The notes beneath the pieces are model-generated. The model worked only from the letters and a program-made list of their open reading frames with translations. It made no database searches and was not told where the DNA came from. A stretch of 10,062 nt of DNA. Source: Herpetosiphonaceae bacterium (GTDB lineage Bacteria; Chloroflexota; Chloroflexia; Chloroflexales; Kallotenuaceae). Every line of letters begins with the position of its first letter. The first letter of the stretch is position 1. The DNA lies in the NCBI GenBank assembly GCA_030147335.1, contig JASKZZ010000508.1, positions 1 to 10,062 on the forward strand, read 5' to 3'. The position numbers and the translations under genes were made by a program. Positions 1 to 5,204 of this stretch are shown piece by piece.

Positions 1-1
1 G

Positions 2-2239
2 GCTGGCGTTATAACCGAGACGCTGCGCATGGGAACTAGTGGTCAGGCACGTATAGCGGCAACCCAAAGCCCATATCTAAATGCGATTGAGTTTATCAAT
101 TTTTACACCGACCACGGCACGTTCACCAATCCAGCGTTTTATAACGGCAAAACCGAGCGGTATGAGCGACCCATGTTTTGTATCCAAGGTTCTGATGCAC
201 ATCGGGTACGGCGTGCGCCAAGTGGTACGGATGTAACGCATAAACATGGGATTGGTGATCGTTATTTCGAGGCATTGCTTCCCGAACCAACGTTCCCAGC
301 ACTAAAAGCATTATTTCAGTCGACTGATTTCGATCACATTAAAGTTCCGAAACGGGATCAAAAGCAGTGGGAAATTGACCAACTGCGGTTTGGTCATGTG
401 ACGGAGCGGCAAGTCCTACGCAGTGCCGGTCATGGCATCGACAAGTTGGTGCATGATGTTGCGGCGTTAAGTAATGTTGGTGGCGGGACGTTGATTATTG
501 GCGCGGTTGGTGTCGGCAATGGTGTTGAAGGCGTTGCTCGCCCAGATCAACTAACTGCCCAGCTACGAGCCGCCGTTGAGCAGCAGATCGAGCCCGTACC
601 TGCTTTGTCGCTGGAGTTGATGCGTTACGAGGGCCGGGACGTTATTCGGGTAGAGATTAGCTCAAGCCAGTTGCCACCGTATGTCACTCGCGACGGCGTG
701 TTGTATGTACGGCGTGACAATGAGACGGTACCGGCAACACGCGGCGAGATCGTTCAACTAGCGCGTCGGGCACTGGCTGAGGGAGGCACGTCGCCGTTAG
801 ATAATGGGCAGGAACTGGATTTGCCGCGATCCGGTGTTGAGATTGTGGATGCCCAACGGCGCAACGGTGAATGGTTATATGAAATTCGCGATTTACGAAC
901 AACGCCGGGCGTATCGCGTGACCGGGCGCAAGGGTTGTGGCAGTATGCCATCAGCCGTCACGAGGATCTGCGCGATGGCCGAGTTGATCTGTATTCGCAA
1001 GTAACATGGGCTGGACGGCTAGGCCTGCTGCGCGCATATCAACAAGGTGGCCGTACAAAGTTCGATCTGGTTCATCGAGATGCGAACGGCGTGATAGACC
1101 ATATTTTCTATGGTGTTAGTGATTGGGGCTTGAGCGAATCCTGGGGTGTTTTGCTCGGGGAAACCAATCAGGTCGAAGGTCAGGCTGCAGCAGCACCACA
1201 TAAGCCGGTGGATGAGATTGAGTTACGTGATTTTGGTCCAAAGCAAGAGCCGCTAGCTCAAGAACGACCGGTGTTTGGCGACCGTGGATTGTATCCCGTC
1301 CCATCGCGGCGTGAGCCGGAGGTTCTTGCTCCTCCGATAAGCAGTCCTCGTCCAACAGCTTCCTTTGGCGACCGTCGCTGGCGCTGGCGTGGTCGCGGTG
1401 GAGTTTGGCGAGTTAGTCGCGCTGCTGACGGATTGCCGCGCTTTCATCTAGCGATGAAGCACCATGAGGGTGATCAATTCCAAGAATATGTTGATGTAAC
1501 ACGCGACAAGCTTTCGGATGCCTGGTCACGTTTTATTCGTGTTTCACGGCCTCGCACCGGCATCGAAGTTGTGAGTGATGGAATTGGCGATGATGGTGTG
1601 CGTCGGATTGCGTTTCGTGATTTGCGGCATGGTGAACTAAGCGCGCCGTGGCGGGCCGACGAGCTAAAAGAAGGCTCTGTGCGCGAATATGCTGCTCGTA
1701 TGCATGAGCTTGATACGCGGCTCGACGAGAACAGCGTCCGCTGGTGGGGCAATCTTGGCTATCTTCGCCCGATGCGTTCACAAGTTGATTTGGTATACCG
1801 CGACGAAGACGGCGTTGATCATGTTTATTATGCGGCTCGTCGTGAAGAACTGCGCGACGAATGGGCGCAGCTGTTGGCGCAGTGGCCGGACGAGGCCAAC
1901 CGAACCGATGAACCATATGGGCAACGCGAGGCAGTAGGCGCGTCCGCTGTAATACCTCGTCCCCTTGCACTGTCACGCGGCGAGAAAGTGGAACTGCCTT
2001 CGCGACAAGGACAAACGGCAACAAAAACAAACGGCCGTCATGTAGATGCAGCTAACGGTCAGCCCGAGTATGTTCGACCATGGTCACGTCCTGGTCGGCA
2101 ACGTCCCTCATCAGCGAGTGGAATGCGTGAGGGTCATACTTCAGTTTCTACTAGTGCGGCAAGCGGATCGGTGCCGGGAGATAGGCGTTCGTCGCCCACC
2201 TTGGATGCCGACTATGTGCCGGAACGAGTCGATGATTGA
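2..2239 (+). CDS. PHP-domain / AlbA_2 (Schlafen-type) protein with C-terminal repeat modules, 5' partial
   Basis: The frame is open from the window edge, and the nine codons before the first ATG (29) read on naturally (AGVITETLR), so the real start lies upstream. Numbered from ATG 29, residues about 12-100 look like the end of a PHP domain (motif QGSDAHR at 53-59, then GIGDRY and LLPEPTF). PHP domains are metal-dependent phosphoesterase folds. Residues about 119-247 form an AlbA_2 domain, as in Schlafen-like proteins: ALSNVGGGTLIIG at 146-158 and YVRRDNETVPAT at 226-237. AlbA_2 is usually linked to nucleic-acid binding or putative ATPase activity. Residues 269-376 and 511-616 are two copies of one module, with a half copy at 447-502. 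About 120 C-terminal residues are Ser/Arg/Gly-rich and probably disordered. There is no signal peptide or membrane segment in the part seen, so it is probably cytoplasmic. The domain calls are fairly secure. The biological role is unknown; nucleic-acid processing or regulation is a guess. Confidence 0.85.
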   Translation, partial: AGVITETLRMGTSGQARIAATQSPYLNAIEFINFYTDHGTFTNPAFYNGKTERYERPMFCIQGSDAHRVRRAPSGTDVTHKHGIGDRYFEALLPEPTFPALKALFQSTDFDHIKVPKRDQKQWEIDQLRFGHVTERQVLRSAGHGIDKLVHDVAALSNVGGGTLIIGAVGVGNGVEGVARPDQLTAQLRAAVEQQIEPVPALSLELMRYEGRDVIRVEISSSQLPPYVTRDGVLYVRRDNETVPATRGEIVQLARRALAEGGTSPLDNGQELDLPRSGVEIVDAQRRNGEWLYEIRDLRTTPGVSRDRAQGLWQYAISRHEDLRDGRVDLYSQVTWAGRLGLLRAYQQGGRTKFDLVHRDANGVIDHIFYGVSDWGLSESWGVLLGETNQVEGQAAAAPHKPVDEIELRDFGPKQEPLAQERPVFGDRGLYPVPSRREPEVLAPPISSPRPTASFGDRRWRWRGRGGVWRVSRAADGLPRFHLAMKHHEGDQFQEYVDVTRDKLSDAWSRFIRVSRPRTGIEVVSDGIGDDGVRRIAFRDLRHGELSAPWRADELKEGSVREYAARMHELDTRLDENSVRWWGNLGYLRPMRSQVDLVYRDEDGVDHVYYAARREELRDEWAQLLAQWPDEANRTDEPYGQREAVGASAVIPRPLALSRGEKVELPSRQGQTATKTNGRHVDAANGQPEYVRPWSRPGRQRPSSASGMREGHTSVSTSAASGSVPGDRRSSPTLDADYVPERVDD
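833..1876 (+). repeat. Protein-level repeat: two full copies and one half copy of a roughly 105-residue module
   Basis: These are internal repeats of the 2-2239 gene. Copy 1 spans 833-1156 and copy 3 spans 1559-1876. Both begin GVEIV/GIEVV, share RDLR, and end with FDLVHRDANGVIDHIFY versus VDLVYRDEDGVDHVYY followed by SESWGVLL versus RDEWAQLL. A half copy at 1367-1534 keeps the second part: W-x-G-x-x-G, a hydrophobic FHLAMKHHEG stretch, and LSDAWSRFI. A Pro-rich linker lies between copies 1 and 2. I do not recognise the module as a named domain. The alignment was done by eye. Confidence 0.65.
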
Positions 2240-2340
2240 GCATGGCAACCAGTCATGACGTAGAACGTGTGCGCCGATGTTGCCCTGGTGAGAACCACGT
2301 TGCTGCATACTAATGGAAAGTGAAAGATTGAGGAAACGGC

Positions 2341-3060
2341 GTGTCAGTTCTGCCAACACCTGATCAAAAATCGGCCTATGTCAACGATATGTTTAGCGCG
2401 ATTGCGGAGCGCTACGATCTGCTCAACCGTGTGATGACGTTTGGGTTGGATCAAGGATGGCGGCGCTTTGCTGTGCGATACGTAGCTGCTGCACAAACAA
2501 CAGGACCGCGGCGAGCGCTGGATGTGGCTACGGGTACTGGCGATTTCCTGCCACTGCTCCATGCTGCGATTCCCGATGCTGATGTGATCGGCGCAGACTT
2601 TTGTTTGCCGATGATGCAGGCAGGCATTAATAAAGTGGATGCGACCGGCAATCGCGGAGCGTATGTTGGTGGTGACGCAATGCGCTTGCCGTTTCCCGAT
2701 AATACGTTTGATGCGATTACCACAGGCTTTGGTATGCGTAACGTCGTTGACTTGCTGGGCGCGCTGCGCGAAATGCAGCGTGTTGCAAAGCCGGGTGGCC
2801 GCGTGGCATGTCTTGAAGTTGCGCGTCCAAGTTCTGCCCTGATTCGCTTCGGGCACCAGATGTATTTTACGCGGGTCGTGCCGGTGCTGGGGGCGTTGGT
2901 CGGCGGCAATCGTGAAGCGTACACGTATCTCCCGCAGTCTGCCGAGAAGTTTCCGCCGCCTGAACATCTGCGCGACTTAATGAAAGCGGCGGGATGGCGT
3001 CATATTCGCTATCAGTTGCTTGGCTTCGGCGCAGTTGCCGTTCACATGGCTGAAAAGTAG
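2341..3060 (+). CDS. menG: Demethylmenaquinone methyltransferase (UbiE/MenG family)
   Basis: A 239-residue SAM-dependent C-methyltransferase that converts demethylmenaquinone to menaquinone, the last step of the pathway; in ubiquinone producers the homologue UbiE also acts on that route. Family signatures are intact: YDLLNRVMTFGLDQGWRR (25-42), SAM motif I LDVATGTGDF (60-69), GDAMRLPFPDNTFD (111-124), the UbiE signature GFGMRNVVD (129-137), RVAKPGGRVACLEV (147-160) and YTYLPQSAEKFP (194-205). Length is normal for the family. The start is GTG at 2341, preceded by GAGGAAA at 2330-2336. It is a soluble enzyme. The SRPBCC gene 63 nt downstream is probably co-transcribed up to the terminator at 3589. 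I prefer menG over ubiE because Chloroflexota use menaquinone, which is inference from the presumed host. Confidence 0.95.
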   Translation: MSVLPTPDQKSAYVNDMFSAIAERYDLLNRVMTFGLDQGWRRFAVRYVAAAQTTGPRRALDVATGTGDFLPLLHAAIPDADVIGADFCLPMMQAGINKVDATGNRGAYVGGDAMRLPFPDNTFDAITTGFGMRNVVDLLGALREMQRVAKPGGRVACLEVARPSSALIRFGHQMYFTRVVPVLGALVGGNREAYTYLPQSAEKFPPPEHLRDLMKAAGWRHIRYQLLGFGAVAVHMAEK

Positions 3061-3081
3061 CGGCACTCGCGGTTGAATACG

Positions 3082-3107
3082 TGTGTTACGACACTGTGTC
3101 GTACACA
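3082..3107 (+). promoter_or_regulatory. Strong intergenic hairpin / imperfect palindrome between menG and the SRPBCC gene
   Basis: TACGACA (3087-3093) and TGTCGTA (3097-3103) are perfectly complementary around a CTG loop. TGTG (3082-3085) pairs with CACA (3104-3107) if T3086 is bulged, extending the stem to about 11 bp. No T-run follows, so it does not look like an intrinsic terminator. The next gene's Shine-Dalgarno begins a few bases later. It could be an mRNA-stabilising or processing hairpin, or a protein-binding operator. Confidence 0.5.
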
Positions 3108-3111
3108 AGAA

Positions 3112-3119
3112 GGGCGGAG
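3112..3119 (+). promoter_or_regulatory. Ribosome binding site that fixes the SRPBCC gene start
   Basis: GGGCGGAG ends four bases before ATG 3124. A longer in-frame reading from TTG 3073 has no comparable site and would run through the hairpin at 3082-3107, so ATG 3124 is preferred. Confidence 0.6.
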
Positions 3120-3123
3120 CGAT

Positions 3124-3567
3124 ATGTTTACCGTTGAGCGCAAGCGCAGCTTTAATGTTCCCGCGGAGCGGATCCGCGCTGTGCTGAGCGACGTTGAGCA
3201 GCTGAGCCGTGTCATGCCGCGTGCCGAGAAGGTTGAGATTTTGGCGCGTGGGGAAAATCGAGCGCGTGTTGCCGTGGTCGTGCGGCTTGGGAAATTTGGA
3301 ACGCAGCGCGTAGAAGGCGAAGCGCGCATATCCGAGGACGGTGTGCGCTTTGTTGCCGTACAGCCGATGCAGATCGACGTGCGTTGGACAGTTGTACCAC
3401 GCGAAACAGCGACAGATGTGATCGTGCGTTTGGTTACCGAAGTGCCCAAGGCGTTTGGCACCGTGGCACGCTTAATCCCGCAGCGAATGGTCGAAGAGCG
3501 GATTGGCGTGGAGCTTGAGACAGCACTGGCTGGTTTGGCCAGTTTGATGGTTGAAGGCGAGGCTTAA
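3124..3567 (+). CDS. SRPBCC-fold (START/Coq10-like, DUF1997-type) small protein
   Basis: A 147-residue protein that starts MFTVERKRSFNVPAERIRAV, a typical first strand and helix of the SRPBCC/polyketide cyclase-like fold. This is followed by alternating strands (VEILARGENRARVAVVVRLG, WTVVPRETATDVIVRLVTEV) and a long C-terminal helix (RLIPQRMVEERIGVELETALAGLASLM). That arrangement is a helix-grip fold that usually encloses a hydrophobic ligand. No catalytic motif is visible, so the ligand is unknown. It lies directly after menG and ahead of a strong terminator. Some SRPBCC proteins (Coq10) bind quinones, so a lipid or quinone carrier role beside menG is an attractive but untested inference. 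No signal peptide or membrane segment is seen. Confidence 0.8.
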   Translation: MFTVERKRSFNVPAERIRAVLSDVEQLSRVMPRAEKVEILARGENRARVAVVVRLGKFGTQRVEGEARISEDGVRFVAVQPMQIDVRWTVVPRETATDVIVRLVTEVPKAFGTVARLIPQRMVEERIGVELETALAGLASLMVEGEA

Positions 3568-3588
3568 GAATTATATAGCGGACACGAT

Positions 3589-3616
3589 AAAAGGACGCGA
3601 CAACTCGCGTCCTTTT
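3589..3616. terminator. Bidirectional intrinsic terminator
   Basis: AAAAGGACGCGA (3589-3600), loop CAAC, and TCGCGTCCTTTT (3605-3616) form a perfect 12-bp stem. The A run on one side and T run on the other give a U-tract in either direction. It sits between the convergent SRPBCC gene (ends 3567) and DUF4383 gene (ends 3642), 21 and 25 bp from their stops, so it probably ends both transcripts. Confidence 0.92.
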
Positions 3617-3641
3617 GCTTTGCTCAGTTTTTGGCTAAGGT

Positions 3642-4073
3642 TTAGCGGCGGCTGCCAGCGCTGACATACTCAGCTTCTGGACGATACATGAAGCCGAAAT
3701 AGGCTGCGACAAGCGCCGTGCCGAGATGGAGCCAAACATCGTTGCCATGGATCGGGATCAAACCAAAGGTGGTGCTGAGTGGTGCGGGTAGAAGTCCCAT
3801 GATCGCAAGCAAGAAATACAGGATTGCGAGACCACGCGAATAAGCACGCGCGCCACCGAAAGATCTGTAAGCAGCAATGCCGGCGAGGCCAATCGCAAGG
3901 TGGACGATGTCATGGAGCACGTTTACCGGGAAGATACCCAGCAAATCGCCTTGTCCTGCTTGAACAGTCAATTCTGGACCAGTGTAGGCCGTCTCGCCAA
4001 GGCCGAGTAAGCCCATTACGCCCACAAGCGCGTAAACAATACCAATAATCAGTGCGAAATACCGAGCACCCAT
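3642..4073 (-). CDS. DUF4383 family membrane protein
   Basis: A 143-residue protein with four predicted membrane helices at about residues 6-26, 46-68, 79-97 and 112-130. The signature NVLHDIVHLAIGLAG (51-65), with two His in a membrane segment, plus a second His region (DVWLHLGTALV, 112-122), fits the DUF4383 family of small four-helix proteins. Their function is not established. The start is ATG (complement of 4071-4073), with GAGGAG at 4081-4086 on the minus strand as a good ribosome binding site. It is transcribed divergently from the DUF92 gene and shares with it a region containing GTATC-based inverted repeats, so regulation in response to some signal is plausible. The paired His residues could bind a metal or haem, but this is speculation. 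Confidence 0.88.
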   Translation of the reverse strand: MGARYFALIIGIVYALVGVMGLLGLGETAYTGPELTVQAGQGDLLGIFPVNVLHDIVHLAIGLAGIAAYRSFGGARAYSRGLAILYFLLAIMGLLPAPLSTTFGLIPIHGNDVWLHLGTALVAAYFGFMYRPEAEYVSAGSRR

Positions 4074-4097
4074 TTTGCTTCTCCTCTGTTACCTTCT

Positions 4098-4115
4098 GAT
4101 ACCTCAACTGGTATC
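4098..4115. promoter_or_regulatory. Inverted repeat upstream of the DUF4383 gene, candidate operator
   Basis: GATACC (4098-4103) and GGTATC (4110-4115) form a perfect inverted repeat around TCAACT. It lies 25 bp upstream of the DUF4383 start, inside the expected promoter or leader. The GTATC core recurs in the second repeat at 4177-4195. Confidence 0.45.
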
Positions 4116-4176
4116 CTAAGACCTGGGTCATCAAGCAACTTACGTGCCAACTTTGGTAATAGACGCATCATTTTGC

Positions 4177-4195
4177 GTATCCTGAATGAGGATAC
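4177..4195. promoter_or_regulatory. Inverted repeat at the front of the DUF92 gene, candidate operator
   Basis: GTATCC (4177-4182) and GGATAC (4190-4195) form a perfect inverted repeat around a 7-base spacer. It spans the upstream ATG candidate (4186) of the DUF92 gene. If translation starts at GTG 4213, the repeat falls in the promoter or leader, the normal place for an operator. The hexamer GTATCC also occurs at 4111-4116. Confidence 0.45.
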
Positions 4196-4203
4196 AGGTT
4201 ACG

Positions 4204-4207
4204 GAGT
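4204..4207 (+). promoter_or_regulatory. Ribosome binding site that favours GTG 4213 as the DUF92 start
   Basis: GGAG sits six bases before GTG 4213. No Shine-Dalgarno-like bases precede the alternative ATG at 4186. Confidence 0.5.
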
Positions 4208-4212
4208 TCGAT

Positions 4213-5037
4213 GTGCAAATTGACGTGCTACGTTTGCTGATAAGCGTGCTGCTGAGTGTTGCGATCGGTGGTCTGGGCTATTGGCGTGGTTCACTGACGA
4301 TAAGTGGATGGCTCGGCGCAATCATCGTAGGCAGCGCAACTGCTGGACTGGGTGGTTGGACCTGGGGCATGTTAGTGGTTGTGTTTTTTGTGACGTCGTC
4401 GGCGTTATCGCATTGGCGGCGCGAGTCAAAGGCACTACGCACCGGTGGAACGGTGGCAAAGGGTGAGCGACGTGACCTTGGTCAAACGCTAGCCAACGGT
4501 GGCGCAGCAGCGTTCTTTGCATTCGTTTTCGCCGTCGAACCACATCCAAGTTTATTTGCTGCTGCGCTTGGCGCGTTAGCGACCGTTACGGCAGATACCT
4601 GGGCGACCGAGTTGGGCACGTTGAGCACCTCGCCGCCTCGACTTGTGACAACGGGACGAACAGTTGTTGCTGGCACATCGGGCGGAATTACTGTTCTTGG
4701 CTTCGCGGCAACGGTTTGCGGCGCGTTGCTCATAGGTGTCGTCGCGTGGTTAATGAGTTTGGCCAGCGACAATACGCAAGTGGTATGGGCTGTGCCGGTG
4801 GCTTTGGTTGGCGGTATTGTCGGCTCGTTGTCCGATAGTCTGCTTGGCGCTACTGTTCAGCTCATCAAATTCTGTCCGCAGTGCAGTGTTGAAACCGAGC
4901 AACCGATCCATGTATGTGGTACGACGACGGTGTATTATCGCGGCTGGTCCTGGCTCAACAATGATTGGGTCAACTTTCTTTCATCGCTCCTTGGGGCAGG
5001 TGCGAGCGTGCTTGTGTGGTTGCTAATCAGTGTGTAG
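4213..5037 (+). CDS. DUF92 family integral membrane protein (TMEM19/VTE6-like)
   Basis: A polytopic membrane protein of 274 residues from GTG 4213, or 283 from ATG 4186. I chose GTG because it has GGAG six bases upstream and opens just before the first helix (LRLLISVLLSVAIGG). DUF92 hallmarks, numbered from 4186, are: GSLTISGWLGAIIVG (35-49), RRDLGQTLANGGAAAFFA (95-112), ATVTADTWATELG (132-144), VVAGTSGGIT (160-169), GGIVGSLSDSLLGATVQ (209-225), a CPQC...C cysteine set (230, 233, 244) and RGWSWLNNDWVNFLSSLLG (252-270). Length is normal. The family includes plant VTE6, a phytyl-phosphate kinase for tocopherol and phylloquinone synthesis, and the resemblance makes a polyprenyl-phosphate kinase role possible. 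The bacterial members' substrate is not established. It is divergent from the DUF4383 gene and precedes purL, which has its own promoter. Confidence 0.88.
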   Translation: MQIDVLRLLISVLLSVAIGGLGYWRGSLTISGWLGAIIVGSATAGLGGWTWGMLVVVFFVTSSALSHWRRESKALRTGGTVAKGERRDLGQTLANGGAAAFFAFVFAVEPHPSLFAAALGALATVTADTWATELGTLSTSPPRLVTTGRTVVAGTSGGITVLGFAATVCGALLIGVVAWLMSLASDNTQVVWAVPVALVGGIVGSLSDSLLGATVQLIKFCPQCSVETEQPIHVCGTTTVYYRGWSWLNNDWVNFLSSLLGAGASVLVWLLISV

Positions 5038-5075
5038 AAAGCGGTTGAGTGAGTACTGGATTCAGCTGCCGTGCT

Positions 5076-5104
5076 TTGACAGCGCCTAACGCCTCGCGTA
5101 CAAT
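5076..5104 (+). promoter_or_regulatory. Sigma70-type promoter for purL
   Basis: TTGACA (5076-5081), a 17-base spacer, and TACAAT (5099-5104) make a near-consensus housekeeping promoter: the -35 is perfect and the -10 matches five of six. Transcription would begin near 5111, leaving a leader of about 95 nt before purL. Confidence 0.75.
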
Positions 5105-5114
5105 CGGCATTACA

Positions 5115-5175
5115 GGCTTCAGATGCGTTGCCGCTTAACGAGTGCTAACGACTGTTTTTATTCCAGGTTGAAGCC
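5115..5175 (+). other. purL leader with a possible long-range stem
   Basis: GGCTTCA (5115-5121) and TGAAGCC (5169-5175) can pair to close a 47-nt internal region, which also holds CGTT/AACG pairing options (5126-5129 with 5137-5140 or 5147-5150). I do not recognise a known purine-sensing riboswitch. Seven matched bases over this distance could be chance. Confidence 0.25.
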
Positions 5176-5204
5176 GCAAACCCAAAGCGAACGCGAGGAT
5201 TTTC

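Noticed and set aside
1533..2030. Long open frame on the minus strand within the PHP/AlbA gene
   Set aside because: It lies opposite a protein with clear domains, has no ribosome binding site that I can see, and its translation is Arg/His-rich with no recognisable motif.
2240..2340. Possible promoter before menG (TTGCCC at 2280 with CATACT at 2306)
   Set aside because: The -10 match is poor and the spacing is off (20 bases), so it does not stand out from background.
2344..2967. 207-codon minus-strand open frame inside menG
   Set aside because: It is antisense to an intact methyltransferase with all family motifs. Its translation resembles no known protein and is typical of a shadow frame in moderately GC-rich DNA.
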